Positions 33,266 through 42,160 are shown, numbered from the stretch's first letter. The stretch: DNA of 64,000 nt from Actibacterium lipolyticum (GCF_900184935.1 NZ_FXYE01000002.1:1054001-1118000), one strand, 5' to 3'. Made by a program: numbers and translations. The notes: a model not told the origin generated them from the sequence alone.

Positions 33266-34164
33266 GCTGCGTGCTCGTTCTTCAGCAGCATCCACAGCGC
33301 CACCATCGTCACCCCAACACCCACAAAGATCATAGGCTGCGGCGCACCGTTGCCCAGCAGAACCTCCCACCCGATCACCCAACTTGGGGTCAGGTAGGTG
33401 TATGCCATCACCTTGGCCGAAGGCAGCCGAAGGGATGCAAACCGCAGCAATAGAAAGGTCACCGTGCTGGCAAAGATGATGAGATAGGCGATGATAAGCC
33501 AGTCGGTCAGCAAAAGGCTGCCCCAATCCGCGCTCAACACTGCTGAACCCCCAAAGACCAACAACAGCAACACCATCGCCGACATGACCCCAAAGTTAAA
33601 GGCAAGCGCAGGTTCGCCCCGATTGAACCGCGCAACCAACGGTGTGAAAATCGCATGCGCGACGCAACCGACGAAGAACACTTTTTCGCCCCGGCCAATC
33701 TCAAACGCCAAGAACGCCGATAGGTCAGCCCGGAAGATCACCCACAGCGCGCCCACGCCTCCAAAGACCAAGGCCACCACCATCCGTTGCGTCGTGGCTT
33801 GCCGCATCAACAACCAGCCAAAGATAGCAGACAGCACAGGCGTAAGGGTGAAAACTGCTGCGGTCGAAACGGGCGATGCGGTTTTCAACCCTTCGAACAT
33901 CAGAACGAAATACGAAGCGAACAAACCGCCCAGCACGATGTATCGCCACGGCGCACGATAATAGGAACGCTTCATGCCCGACCCCATGAGCGCCGCGATA
34001 CCAATGATCACGGTCGCAATGGAAAAGCGCACAGCCGTCAGCGCAACTGGGTCAATCTTATTGGCGATCAGGCTGCCAAAGCTAAACGACCCCCCGACAA
34101 GGAACGAGAAGGACAGCATCGCCAAGTGACCTTTTTGCGCGGCACTTAGCCCGTTCAAGGCCAC
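33262..34164 (-). CDS. EamA/DMT-family transporter
   Basis: A 300-residue membrane protein with about ten hydrophobic segments in two EamA repeats. The second of each pair shows the usual S-P-V-S-T-A-A-V-F-T-L-T-P-V-L and V-M-A-Y-T-Y-L-T-P-S patterns. The start is uncertain. I favour GTG 34164, which overlaps the lysR end by ten bases and follows AGAGG. TTG 34158 would give a TTGA overlap, and ATG 34119 a shorter protein. It probably exports a metabolite; the substrate is unknown. The last four bases overlap the convergent arsR gene. Confidence 0.82.
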   Translation of the reverse strand: MALNGLSAAQKGHLAMLSFSFLVGGSFSFGSLIANKIDPVALTAVRFSIATVIIGIAALMGSGMKRSYYRAPWRYIVLGGLFASYFVLMFEGLKTASPVSTAAVFTLTPVLSAIFGWLLMRQATTQRMVVALVFGGVGALWVIFRADLSAFLAFEIGRGEKVFFVGCVAHAIFTPLVARFNRGEPALAFNFGVMSAMVLLLLVFGGSAVLSADWGSLLLTDWLIIAYLIIFASTVTFLLLRFASLRLPSAKVMAYTYLTPSWVIGWEVLLGNGAPQPMIFVGVGVTMVALWMLLKNEHAA

Positions 34165-35033
34165 GATTTGGCTGCCTCTTTCAATGCTGCGGTAAAGCTT
34201 TGTACTTTTGCTGTTCGGTGCAGATCCACATGCGTCACCAGCCAAAGCGGTATCTCCCAATCTGCCTGTGGTGGGCGAATCTCAACCAGTTCCGAAGACT
34301 CCGCCGCCATCCAACATGGCATAAAACCAATTCCAGCGCCGACCCGGACGGCCTCAAACCCATCGCGCAGATCAGACGTCCGCAGGCCGATCCGCTCGGC
34401 CGGAACGTTTTCCTTCATCCAACGATAGAAAGACGCCCGGTGATTTTCGTCAGTCGGCCCGACAAACGTGTGGTTGGCATAATCATCACCCTCCAGCATT
34501 CCATTCGCCGCGACGTAGTTTTTGTGCGCGTAAAGCCCCGCTTGGGATCTGGACAACGGCTGAACGATGTTGTCGGGGTCTTCGGGTTTATTCCCTGCGC
34601 GAATGGCAACATGCGCCTCGCCGTATTCCAGACGGAACAAGCGCGCGTCGGTTATCAGCCGCATGGTCAATTCGTCATGTTCGGCCTTGAACGACGCAAG
34701 AACCGGCATCAACAAGGGCGCGATCGTGTCAACGCAAGTTAGCACCAATTCACCGGTCATGGCCGCGCCATGGCCGTGCAGACGCCCGGCAAGCTCTTCG
34801 AACTGGTCGGCGGTGGCCTGTGCCACCTGAAGCAAATCCAGCCCCGCATCTGTTGGCGTATAACCGCGGGCGTGGCGCTGAAACAGCTTGACGCCCAGCC
34901 GCCCTTCCAATGCATCGATATGCCGGATCACTGTCGCATGGTGCACGCCAAGAACCTCGGCGGCGCCGCTGACTGTGCCCAGCCGGGCAACGTGAAACGC
35001 CGTCCGAATCTCATCCCAATTGTCAACATTCAT
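34155..35033 (-). CDS. LysR-family transcriptional regulator
   Basis: A 292-residue regulator. The N-terminal helix-turn-helix (about 8-65) includes G-T-V-S-G-A-A-E-V-L-G-V-H-H-A-T-V-I-R-H. The rest is a LysR substrate-binding domain. It is divergent from azoR (100-base gap) and cotranscribed with the EamA transporter, which begins inside its last codons. It is a candidate regulator of both. Confidence 0.9.
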   Translation of the reverse strand: MNVDNWDEIRTAFHVARLGTVSGAAEVLGVHHATVIRHIDALEGRLGVKLFQRHARGYTPTDAGLDLLQVAQATADQFEELAGRLHGHGAAMTGELVLTCVDTIAPLLMPVLASFKAEHDELTMRLITDARLFRLEYGEAHVAIRAGNKPEDPDNIVQPLSRSQAGLYAHKNYVAANGMLEGDDYANHTFVGPTDENHRASFYRWMKENVPAERIGLRTSDLRDGFEAVRVGAGIGFMPCWMAAESSELVEIRPPQADWEIPLWLVTHVDLHRTAKVQSFTAALKEAAKSWP

Positions 35034-35133
35034 ATGTGCGTCACCTCACAGACCGTGTTGAGTTTGGATGATTGTGTTCATGGATGCAATCGCCATTTTG
35101 GAAGAGAAATCATTGCACCGCAGGAGCAACCCA

Positions 35134-35736
35134 ATGAGCCAATCAATCCTTCGCATCGACTCGTCCATCAAAGGTGGCGAATCTGTTTCACGCAAACTGA
35201 CCGACGAAATCATTGAACGCCTGACCAAGGCCGACGCATCCGCCACGGTCGTTGCACGCGATCTAAGTGAAATCACCCCGCCGATGATCAACGGCGCGTG
35301 GCTTGGTTCCGTTTTCACGCCCGAAGCAGACCGTTCAACAGAACAAAGCGCCACGGCTGAACTGTCGGACACTTTGATCGCCGAAATTAAGGCCGCCGAC
35401 GTTCTGGTCATTGCCCTGCCCGTTTATAACTTTGCCGTGCCTGCACAGCTTAAAGCGTGGATCGATCAGATCTGCCGCGCCGGTGTCACCTTTAATTACT
35501 CTGAAGACGGCCCCGTTGGCACAATGACCGGCAAGCGCGCGATCGTTGCCTATGCTTCCAACGGGACGCGTTTTGGTTCGGAAATCGACTTTGCCTCTCC
35601 GTACATCAAGCACATGCTGGGCTTCATCGGCATCACCGATGTTCAATTCGTCGCCTCGGACCATATGGCAATTGATGCCGAAGCATCGATGAAAGCCGCG
35701 AACGACGCGATTGAAGGGCTGAAACTAACTGCCTAA
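35134..35736 (+). CDS. azoR: FMN-dependent NADH-azoreductase / quinone reductase
   Basis: A 200-residue flavodoxin-fold enzyme. I-D-S-S-I near the N-terminus binds FMN phosphate; P-V-Y-N-F-A-V-P-A-Q-L-K-A-W-I-D is the AzoR hallmark, and Y-A-S-N-G-T-R-F follows. The physiological role is two-electron reduction of quinones and similar electrophiles. The start at ATG 35134 follows CAGGAG. It is divergent from the LysR regulator and ends at a hairpin. Confidence 0.92.
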   Translation: MSQSILRIDSSIKGGESVSRKLTDEIIERLTKADASATVVARDLSEITPPMINGAWLGSVFTPEADRSTEQSATAELSDTLIAEIKAADVLVIALPVYNFAVPAQLKAWIDQICRAGVTFNYSEDGPVGTMTGKRAIVAYASNGTRFGSEIDFASPYIKHMLGFIGITDVQFVASDHMAIDAEASMKAANDAIEGLKLTA

Positions 35737-35745
35737 CCACTGCTT

Positions 35746-35775
35746 GCCCGGTGCCCGCTGAAACGGGTGCCGGGC
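35746..35775 (+). terminator. Terminator-like hairpin after azoR
   Basis: Bases 35746-35757 pair with 35764-35775 in a 12-base stem (ten Watson-Crick pairs, two G-T) around a six-base loop, ten bases past the stop. The T-tract is weak. Confidence 0.6.
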
Positions 35776-35828
35776 CTTGCTGTGCTTGACTCTGCGCCCA
35801 TCCGCGCCTAAACGCCCACGTAAGTTTT

Positions 35829-35902
35829 CCGGAAGTGTGCCAAACCTTCCGGTCCTGACCATTTCAGGATCGCCACCAGTCAGCGCGTTGCGCCCACTGG
35901 TG
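35829..35902. repeat. Three successive inverted repeats upstream of ffh
   Basis: CCGGAAG/CTTCCGG (35829-35835 and 35846-35852), TCCTGA/TCAGGA (35853-35858 and 35864-35869) and CACCAGT/ACTGGTG (35874-35880 and 35896-35902) are perfect and follow each other with almost no gap. They lie 70-145 bases before the ffh start and could form a chain of hairpins in its leader. I find no match to the conserved SRP RNA loop here. Confidence 0.5.
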
Positions 35903-35972
35903 CCGTTGGCGTTTGGGACGTTCGCCACTACGTATGGCGGGCACGGTTTTACGGTCTTAGGAGGGCCAGGGC

Positions 35973-37478
35973 ATGTTTGAAAATCTATCCGAACGCCTCT
36001 CTGGCGTCTTTGATCGCCTGACCAAACAGGGCGCGCTGTCGGAAGACGACGTTAAAACGGCCCTGCGCGAAGTCCGCGTCGCCCTGCTGGAGGCTGACGT
36101 TTCGCTGCCAGTTGCGCGCGATTTCGTCAAAGCCATTCAGGAAAAAGCGACAGGGCAAGCCGTTACCAAATCGGTCACCCCCGGCCAGCAGGTCATCAAG
36201 ATCGTTCACGATGAGCTGGTCCATGTCCTGACGGGCGATGAAGACCCCGGCGCGCTGAAAATTGACAGCCCTCCCGCCCCGATCCTGATGGTTGGTCTGC
36301 AAGGTTCCGGTAAAACGACAACCACCGCCAAGCTGGCCAAACGCCTGAAGGAAAAGAACGGTAAGCGGGTGCTGATGGCCTCGCTTGACGTTAACCGCCC
36401 TGCCGCGATGGAGCAGTTGGCGATTCTTGGTGCCCAGATCGGCGTCGATACCCTGCCAATCGTTCCCGGCCAAAAGCCCGTGGATATCGCCAAACGCGCC
36501 AAGCAACAGGCAACGATGGGCGGCTACGACGTTTACATGCTGGATACCGCCGGCCGTCTGCACATCGACGAAGTGCTGATGGACGAGGTTCAGGCAGTTC
36601 GCGACGTTGCCAACCCACGCGAAACCCTGTTGGTCGTTGATGGCCTAACCGGTCAGGACGCGGTGAACGTTGCTTCGGAATTCGACGGCAAGGTCGGCAT
36701 CAGCGGCGTCGTTCTGACCCGTATGGACGGCGACGGGCGCGGCGGTGCGGCGCTTTCGATGCGCGCAGTCACCGGCAAGCCGATCCGCTTTGTCGGTCTT
36801 GGTGAAAAGATGGACGCGGTGGAGGAATTCCACCCAGAACGGATCGCGGGCCGCATCCTTGGCATGGGCGATATCGTTTCGCTTGTTGAAAAAGCCCAAG
36901 AAACCATCGAGGCCGAACAGGCCGAACGCATGATGAAGCGGTTCCAAAAGGGTCAGTTCAACATGAACGACCTGCGGATGCAGCTGGAACAGATGCTTAA
37001 GATGGGTGGCATGGAAGGCGTTATGGGCATGATGCCGGGCATGGGCAAAATGGCCAAGCAGGTGGAAAAGGCCGGGTTTGACGATTCCATCCTGAAACGC
37101 CAGATCGCGCTGATCCAGTCGATGACCAAGAAAGAGCGTGCGAACCCTGCGCTCCTCCAAGCGTCACGTAAAAAGCGTATTGCCAAGGGCGCAGGCCTTG
37201 AAGTTTCGGATCTGAACAAGCTGCTGAAAATGCACCGTCAGATGGCCGACATGATGAAAAAGATGGGTAAGATGGGCAAAGGCGGAATGCTGAAGCAAGC
37301 CATGAAAGGCATGCTTGGCAAAGGCGGAATGCCCGCTGGTATGGACCCATCGCAGATGGACCCCAAAGCACTGGAAGCCGCGGCCAAACAGATGGGCGGC
37401 AAGATGCCCGGCGGCCTTCCCGGTCTTGGCGGCGGTGCCCTGCCGCCCGGCCTTAGCGGGTTTGGCAAAAAGAAATAA
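35973..37478 (+). CDS. ffh: Signal recognition particle GTPase
   Basis: A 501-residue SRP54 homologue that targets membrane proteins to SecYEG with 4.5S RNA and FtsY. The N domain is 1 to about 90. The G domain has G-L-Q-G-S-G-K-T-T-T, D-T-A-G-R, and T-R-M-D-G-D. The M domain begins near 320 and is extremely methionine-rich (repeated G-M and M-x-M), forming the signal-sequence groove. The C-terminus is rich in G, M and P. TAGGAGGG precedes the ATG. Its stop shares a base with the next gene (TAATG). Confidence 0.98.
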   Translation: MFENLSERLSGVFDRLTKQGALSEDDVKTALREVRVALLEADVSLPVARDFVKAIQEKATGQAVTKSVTPGQQVIKIVHDELVHVLTGDEDPGALKIDSPPAPILMVGLQGSGKTTTTAKLAKRLKEKNGKRVLMASLDVNRPAAMEQLAILGAQIGVDTLPIVPGQKPVDIAKRAKQQATMGGYDVYMLDTAGRLHIDEVLMDEVQAVRDVANPRETLLVVDGLTGQDAVNVASEFDGKVGISGVVLTRMDGDGRGGAALSMRAVTGKPIRFVGLGEKMDAVEEFHPERIAGRILGMGDIVSLVEKAQETIEAEQAERMMKRFQKGQFNMNDLRMQLEQMLKMGGMEGVMGMMPGMGKMAKQVEKAGFDDSILKRQIALIQSMTKKERANPALLQASRKKRIAKGAGLEVSDLNKLLKMHRQMADMMKKMGKMGKGGMLKQAMKGMLGKGGMPAGMDPSQMDPKALEAAAKQMGGKMPGGLPGLGGGALPPGLSGFGKKK

Positions 37479-38005
37479 TGACGACCGCGCCCACCATAAC
37501 CACCACGCGCTTGCAGCTGCGCCACCACCGGATCGATGATTTCGAACCGATGGCCGCAATGTTTGCAACTGACTGGTCGCGGTATATGGGCGGGCCGGTA
37601 TCGCGCAGCGACATGTGGCGCTGGCTGGCATCCGAGGTGGGCAGCTGGTCGTTGCTGGGCTTTGGCAGCTGGGCGGTTGATCTGCGCGAGAACGGCGAAT
37701 GCATCGGGCAAGTGGGCGTGAACAAACCCGCCAACTTCCCCGAAGTGGAACTGGGCTGGATGGTTTACCCCGCACACGAAGGCAAAGGCTTTGCTTTTGA
37801 GGCTGCCGACGCAGTGCGGGATTGGGCGTTTGGTCCGCGCGGGCTAAACACGCTGGTCAGCTATATCGACCCAGAAAACGAACGCTCCATCGCGCTGGCC
37901 GAACGGCTGGGCGCAACGCGCGACGACGCGGCGGACTTGCCCGAGGGTGAAACGCCTGCCGAAACGTTGGTTTATCGCCACCCAGCACCGGGGGCATTAC
38001 ATTGA
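37478..38005 (+). CDS. GNAT acetyltransferase 1 of 3 (RimJ/RimL type)
   Basis: A 175-residue N-acetyltransferase. T-T-T-R-L-Q-L-R-H opens the RimL-type fold, E-L-G-W-M-V-Y-P-A-H-E-G-K-G-F-A-F-E-A forms the acetyl-CoA site, and V-Y-R-H-P-A-P ends it. The ATG overlaps the ffh stop (TAATG). Together with the next two genes it forms a tandem of related acetyltransferases. The target is unknown; nearby ribosomal genes make a ribosomal or N-terminal protein target possible, but that is a guess. Confidence 0.88.
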   Translation: MTTAPTITTTRLQLRHHRIDDFEPMAAMFATDWSRYMGGPVSRSDMWRWLASEVGSWSLLGFGSWAVDLRENGECIGQVGVNKPANFPEVELGWMVYPAHEGKGFAFEAADAVRDWAFGPRGLNTLVSYIDPENERSIALAERLGATRDDAADLPEGETPAETLVYRHPAPGALH

Positions 38006-38532
38006 CCCTGTCACTGAACTTCCCTGTGCTGGAAACTGAGCGCCTGACCCTGCGTGGGCCAGAGGCCGCAGATTTCGAACCTTTCGCGTCCTTCTATGAA
38101 GATGCGCGTTCCGGTGGCTTTGGCGGCCCGCTTAGCCGCGACAAGGCATGGCGCAGCTTTGCCACCAACATCGGGCACTGGGCCTTGCACGGCTATGGCC
38201 TGTGGACCGTCGTTGACACGGCCAGCGGTCAGCCCTGCGGCGTTTGCGGATTGTGGAACCCCGAAGGGTGGCCCGAACCCGAAATCGCCTGGGCGATCTA
38301 TGAAGCGTTCGAAGGCAAAGGCATCGCATACGAGGCCGCCCTGCGCGTGCGTGAACATGCCTATACCACCCTTGGCTGGACCACGGTGACCAGCAACATC
38401 ATTCCGGGCAACGCGCGTTCTGTGGCCTTGGCTGAACGGATGGGCGCCACGTTTGAACGTGCGTATGAAAACCCTGCAATGGGCACCGATCACCTGTACC
38501 GCCACCCCTCTGCCAAAGAGGTGCGCGCGTGA
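38002..38532 (+). CDS. GNAT acetyltransferase 2 of 3 (RimJ/RimL type)
   Basis: A 176-residue paralogue of its neighbours, with L-E-T-E-R-L-T-L-R-G-P-E at the start, E-G-K-G-I-A-Y-E-A-A in the acetyl-CoA site, and Y-R-H-P-S near the end. It starts at TTG 38002, directly over the stop of gene 1 (TTGA), so translation is probably by re-initiation. No upstream ATG in this frame gives a family-like start. Confidence 0.87.
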   Translation: MTLSLNFPVLETERLTLRGPEAADFEPFASFYEDARSGGFGGPLSRDKAWRSFATNIGHWALHGYGLWTVVDTASGQPCGVCGLWNPEGWPEPEIAWAIYEAFEGKGIAYEAALRVREHAYTTLGWTTVTSNIIPGNARSVALAERMGATFERAYENPAMGTDHLYRHPSAKEVRA

Positions 38533-39131
38533 CCGTGAATATCCCAACACTGGAAACCGAACGCCTGATCCTGCGCGGCCCCGAGCCCGAGGATTACCCG
38601 AATTTCGAGGCGACGTTCACATCCTACCGCTCTCGCTTTGTCGGTGGGCCGTTGAACCCCTATGAAAGCTGGATGCTTTATGCCGCGGAAATCGGCCATT
38701 GGCAGATTCACGGTTATGGCATGTGGATGATCCACGACCGTAAGACGAACGAAACGCTTGGCATGGCCGGCGGCTGGTTCCCAAAAGGTTGGCCCGAGCG
38801 TGAGATCGCGTGGATGATCTGGCCCGGCGTCGAAGGGCGTGGCATCGCGTTGGAGGCCACGGCCCGCGCGCGTGATTATTTTTATAGCGAACAGGGCTGG
38901 GAAGGTGCGGTAACGTATCTGGACCCCAAGAACCTTAGTTCGATCAAGCTGGCCGAACGGCTGGGCGCGGTGAAAGACAAACAGGCGGTTTCGATCGACA
39001 GCCACGATGTCGTTTATCGCCACCCCTCGCCCGACGCATTGCGCGCCAGCCAGTTGTCGGACGGTATCGCGCTTGAAATCCGTTCCTACATTGACCCGCT
39101 TTTTACCACCAAGGGAGGCCCGATTGACTGA
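38529..39131 (+). CDS. GNAT acetyltransferase 3 of 3 (RimJ/RimL type)
   Basis: A 200-residue paralogue. It opens with L-E-T-E-R-L-I-L-R-G-P-E; E-G-R-G-I-A-L-E-A-T is the acetyl-CoA loop and V-Y-R-H-P-S-P is conserved. About 20 extra C-terminal residues follow. The start is GTG 38529 over the stop of gene 2 (GTGA). A GGGAGG inside its last codons serves the chorismate mutase gene that begins eight bases before its end. Confidence 0.87.
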   Translation: MTVNIPTLETERLILRGPEPEDYPNFEATFTSYRSRFVGGPLNPYESWMLYAAEIGHWQIHGYGMWMIHDRKTNETLGMAGGWFPKGWPEREIAWMIWPGVEGRGIALEATARARDYFYSEQGWEGAVTYLDPKNLSSIKLAERLGAVKDKQAVSIDSHDVVYRHPSPDALRASQLSDGIALEIRSYIDPLFTTKGGPID

Positions 39132-39420
39132 CGCCGTGACCCGCGCTGCGGACATCCTGAAAGAGCATCGTGAAAGCATCGACCGCCTTGATGCGATCCT
39201 CGTCTATACATTGGGCGAGCGGTTCAAGCACACCCAAGCGGTGGGCAAACTGAAAGCAGAGCATGACCTGCCCCCGTCCGACCCAAGCCGGGAAGACGCG
39301 CAGATCGCACGCCTAGAGGATCTGGCAAAACGCGCCAACCTTGACCCCGAATTCGCCAAGAAATTCCTGAATTTCATCATTCAGGAAGTCATCCAACATC
39401 ACAAACAACACCAAAAATAG
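39124..39420 (+). CDS. Chorismate mutase (AroQ type)
   Basis: A 98-residue all-helical mutase that converts chorismate to prephenate for phenylalanine and tyrosine. H-R-E-S-I-D-R-L-D-A-I-L is the first-helix motif, and the conserved K lies in A-V-G-K-L-K. The start is TTG 39124, six bases after GGGAGG, overlapping the last eight bases of the third GNAT gene. An ATG start would need about 39 unrelated residues. It is a monofunctional enzyme placed inside a ribosome/SRP block. Confidence 0.9.
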   Translation: MTDAVTRAADILKEHRESIDRLDAILVYTLGERFKHTQAVGKLKAEHDLPPSDPSREDAQIARLEDLAKRANLDPEFAKKFLNFIIQEVIQHHKQHQK

Positions 39421-39459
39421 GCGGCTCTGCCGCTGATTGCCTTACCAAGGAGAAACCCA

Positions 39460-39858
39460 ATGGCTATCAAAATTCGTCTCGCCCGTGGCGGTTCCAAAAA
39501 ACGCCCTTTCTATCGCATCGTTGCGGCTGACAGCCGTATGCCACGTGATGGTCGCTATGTTGAAAAGCTGGGCACATATAACCCACTGCTGCCAAAAGAC
39601 AGCGAAGAGCGCGTGAAAATGGACATGGAGCGTGTTCAGTACTGGTTGGGTGAAGGCGCACAGCCAACCGACCGTATCGCACGCATGCTGGAAGCTGCTG
39701 GCGTTCTGGAAAAGAAAGAGCGCAAGAACATGAACAAAGCAGAGCCAGGCACAAAAGCCAAAGAGCGCGCTGAAGAAAAAGCGGCCAAGGCTGCTGAAGC
39801 TGCCGAAGCTGCTGCTGCACCTGCTGAAGAAGCACCTGCAGAAGAGTCCGCTGAATAA
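39460..39858 (+). CDS. rpsP: 30S ribosomal protein S16
   Basis: A 132-residue protein of the small subunit. [16 protein letters not shown] is the family start and G-T-Y-N-P-L follows. About 45 C-terminal residues are a low-complexity tail of alanine, glutamate and lysine, longer than E. coli S16 (82 residues) but common in Rhodobacteraceae. AAGGAG lies upstream. It is followed by a strong terminator, so rimM and trmD may have their own promoter or depend on read-through. Confidence 0.97.
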   Translation: MAIKIRLARGGSKKRPFYRIVAADSRMPRDGRYVEKLGTYNPLLPKDSEERVKMDMERVQYWLGEGAQPTDRIARMLEAAGVLEKKERKNMNKAEPGTKAKERAEEKAAKAAEAAEAAAAPAEEAPAEESAE

Positions 39859-39887
39859 GCGGCGCTTTGACGCTTTATGCACTTATC

Positions 39888-39913
39888 AGAAGCCGCCCTT
39901 ACCGGCGGCTTCT
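39888..39913 (+). terminator. Intrinsic terminator of rpsP
   Basis: AGAAGCCGCC (39888-39897) pairs perfectly with GGCGGCTTCT (39904-39913) across six bases and is followed by GTGTTTT. It lies 30 bases past the rpsP stop. Confidence 0.85.
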
Positions 39914-39961
39914 GTGTTTTAAGACCGTGTTCTGATTTAAGTTCTTACCGAGAGGTTGCCC

Positions 39962-40105
39962 ATGATATGGCTGTTGCGAAAGCTGTTGATCCCGGCTGTG
40001 GCCTTTGGCTTCGGGATGTGGTTTCAAGCGGATCAACACGCCAAGGCCTGTGATCTTCAGGGCGGGCGTATCGTTGACAGGGTCTGCAAAGGGGGCACGC
40101 CATGA
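39962..40105 (+). CDS. 47-residue single-span membrane protein overlapping rimM
   Basis: This short frame has ATG 39962, GAGAGG about six bases upstream, and a stop that overlaps the rimM ATG (ATGA at 40102-40105). The peptide starts [18 protein letters not shown], a single hydrophobic helix. The tail has two cysteines (A-C-D-L-Q-G-G and R-V-C-K-G-G-T-P). The ribosome site, the coupling to rimM and the coherent hydrophobic/polar pattern support a real gene. The function is unknown. Confidence 0.7.
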   Translation: MIWLLRKLLIPAVAFGFGMWFQADQHAKACDLQGGRIVDRVCKGGTP

Positions 40106-40617
40106 CGGAAGAACGTATCTGCGTTGGCGCGATTTCTGGTTCATTTGGGGTACGCGGCGAAGTTCGCCTGAAAAGCTTTTGCGCTGATCCCGAAGCGATT
40201 GGCGATTACGCCCCGCTTTATTCCGAAGACGGTACAAAGACCTATACCCTGCAAATCACCCGCGCGGTGAAGGGTGGCTTTGCTGCCAAACTGTCTGGCC
40301 TGACCACCAAGGAAGAGGCCGACGCGATGAAAGGCACCCGCCTGTTTGCCAATCGCGACGCCCTGCCCGACCTGCCAGATGATGAGTTTTATCACACCGA
40401 CCTGATCGGGCTTGAGGTGTTGGACACCGGCGGCAAAAGCCTTGGCCACGTGCGCGCGGTTCATAACCACGGCGCGTCTGACCTTTTGGAAATCCACGGC
40501 CCCAATCTGAAGGCGACCGTCCTGCTGCCCTTCACGAATGACGCCGTGCCGACCGTTGACCTGACCGCCGGGCGCATCATTGCAGACCCGCCCGAAGGGT
40601 TGATCCCAGATGAGTGA
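40102..40617 (+). CDS. rimM: Ribosome maturation factor RimM
   Basis: A 171-residue assembly factor for the 30S head that binds S19. [19 protein letters not shown] opens the RimM N-domain. The PRC-barrel region has D-L-I-G-L-E-V and L-L-P-F-T. The ATG overlaps the stop of the 47-residue protein, and the end overlaps trmD by eight bases. Confidence 0.96.
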   Translation: MTEERICVGAISGSFGVRGEVRLKSFCADPEAIGDYAPLYSEDGTKTYTLQITRAVKGGFAAKLSGLTTKEEADAMKGTRLFANRDALPDLPDDEFYHTDLIGLEVLDTGGKSLGHVRAVHNHGASDLLEIHGPNLKATVLLPFTNDAVPTVDLTAGRIIADPPEGLIPDE

Positions 40618-41440
40618 AAAGCCCAAATCCCACGGCCGCCTGTCGATCTCTGCTTCGTTGCAGCCGCGTGACCTGATGGATGAACGCCCCCGCCTGAAAG
40701 GCGCGTGGACGGCGAAGATCGTAACCCTGTTCCCGCAGGCCTTTCCCGGCGTGCTGGGGCAATCGCTGACCGGGCGGGCGTTAGACCAAGGGCTGTGGGC
40801 GCTTGAAACCATCGACCTGCGCCCCTTTGGCGACGGCAAGCACAAGAACGTCGATGACACGCCTGCTGGCGGTGGCGCCGGCATGGTGCTGCGCCCTGAC
40901 GTTGTTGGGGCCGCGTTGAAACAAGCCAACATCGGCACGCCGAAGGATAGGGCCAAGTGGCCCGTGGTGTACCTGTCCCCCCGTGGGAAACCGTTCAACC
41001 AAGCCATGGCGCATCAGTTTGCCGAAGCCGATGGAATGACCCTGCTCTGTGGCCGTTTCGAAGGCGTGGACGAACGTGTTTTGGAAGAATTTGGCGTTCA
41101 AGAGGTGTCTTTGGGCGATTTTGTCCTGACTGGGGGCGAGATCGCGGCACAGGCCTTGATTGACGCGACAGTCCGACTTATACCGCGCGTGCTTGGGAAT
41201 CAGGCCTCGACCGAAGAAGAATCATTCTCTGACGGTCTGCTTGAACATCCACAGTACACTCGGCCCGCTGTTTGGGAAGGCCGCGCGATACCGGAAATTC
41301 TTCAATCCGGGCATCACGCGAACATCGCCTCCTGGCGGAAGGCCATGGCCGAAAGGCTTACAAAGGAACGTCGCCCTGATCTCTGGCGGGCTTACTGTGA
41401 AAAACACGGTAGGGACCCGGATGAAGACCAAGAGCTCTGA
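40610..41440 (+). CDS. trmD: tRNA (guanine37-N1)-methyltransferase
   Basis: A 276-residue SAM-dependent enzyme that makes m1G37, preventing frameshifts. [12 protein letters not shown] is the family start, but about 34 residues precede it, longer than E. coli TrmD. Trefoil-knot motifs are [12 protein letters not shown] and [11 protein letters not shown]. The chosen ATG overlaps rimM by eight bases, which supports the extended N-terminus. Confidence 0.96.
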   Translation: MSEKPKSHGRLSISASLQPRDLMDERPRLKGAWTAKIVTLFPQAFPGVLGQSLTGRALDQGLWALETIDLRPFGDGKHKNVDDTPAGGGAGMVLRPDVVGAALKQANIGTPKDRAKWPVVYLSPRGKPFNQAMAHQFAEADGMTLLCGRFEGVDERVLEEFGVQEVSLGDFVLTGGEIAAQALIDATVRLIPRVLGNQASTEEESFSDGLLEHPQYTRPAVWEGRAIPEILQSGHHANIASWRKAMAERLTKERRPDLWRAYCEKHGRDPDEDQEL

Positions 41441-41491
41441 GGACGCATCAAACTTCGCGGGAAAAACCGTGAGCATATAGGAGAAATGGCG

Positions 41492-41875
41492 ATGGACCTT
41501 ATCGCACAGCTTGAAGCAGAGCAGGTTGCTCAGCTTGACAAGAAGATCCCGGACTTCAAAGCCGGTGACACCATCCGCGTCGGTTACAAAGTGACCGAAG
41601 GCACCCGTACTCGTGTTCAGAACTACGAAGGCGTTTGCATCAGCCGTAAGAACGGTTCGGGCATTGCTGGTTCGTTCACCGTGCGCAAAATCTCGTTCGG
41701 CGAAGGTGTGGAGCGTGTGTTCCCCCTGTTCTCGACCAACATCGACAGCATCGAAGTAATTCGCCGTGGCCGCGTTCGTCGCGCCAAGCTTTACTATCTG
41801 CGCGCACGTCGTGGTAAATCCGCACGTATCGCAGAAGTTTCCAACTACAAGCCCAAATCCGGCGCTGAAGCGTAA
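41492..41875 (+). CDS. rplS: 50S ribosomal protein L19
   Basis: A 127-residue large-subunit protein. [13 protein letters not shown] and [13 protein letters not shown] are diagnostic, and [14 protein letters not shown] follows. Two ATGs are possible, 41486 and 41492. The second gives the family start M-D-L-I-A-Q and a correct eight-base distance to AGGAG, so I choose it. Confidence 0.96.
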   Translation: MDLIAQLEAEQVAQLDKKIPDFKAGDTIRVGYKVTEGTRTRVQNYEGVCISRKNGSGIAGSFTVRKISFGEGVERVFPLFSTNIDSIEVIRRGRVRRAKLYYLRARRGKSARIAEVSNYKPKSGAEA

Positions 41876-41886
41876 GGAACCGAGCG

Positions 41887-42108
41887 ATGAAAAACGATAT
41901 TCACCCCGATTACCACGTTATCAACGTGAAATTGACAGACGGCACCATCATCGAGATGAAGTCGACCTACGGCGCAGAGGGTGACACCCTTGCACTGGAC
42001 ATCGACCCATCCGCGCACCCGGCTTGGACCGGCGGCTCTTCGCGCCTGATGGACACCGGTGGCCGCGTGTCGAAGTTCAAAAAGAAATACGAAGGTCTGG
42101 GCTTCTAA
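41887..42108 (+). CDS. rpmE: 50S ribosomal protein L31
   Basis: A 73-residue protein. K-N-D-I-H-P-D-Y-H is the L31 N-terminus, and [17 protein letters not shown] the C-terminus. It has no C-x2-C pair, so this is the zinc-free type. It follows rplS after 11 bases and is ended by a terminator. Confidence 0.95.
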   Translation: MKNDIHPDYHVINVKLTDGTIIEMKSTYGAEGDTLALDIDPSAHPAWTGGSSRLMDTGGRVSKFKKKYEGLGF

Positions 42109-42129
42109 GCTTAGTCTTTTCGAAACAGG

Positions 42130-42159
42130 AAAACGCCGCGCCCTTGGGTGCGGCGTTTT
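42130..42159 (+). terminator. Intrinsic terminator of rplS-rpmE
   Basis: AAAACGCCGC (42130-42139) pairs with GCGGCGTTTT (42150-42159), and the inner CCC/GGG extends the stem. A T-run ends it. It lies 21 bases past the rpmE stop. Confidence 0.85.
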
Positions 42160-42160
42160 T

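Noticed and set aside
35760-35972. The possibility that the repeats before ffh are the 4.5S SRP RNA gene.
   Set aside because: The conserved GGAAG tetraloop context with the AGCA internal loop of SRP RNA is not present; CCGGAAG alone is not enough.
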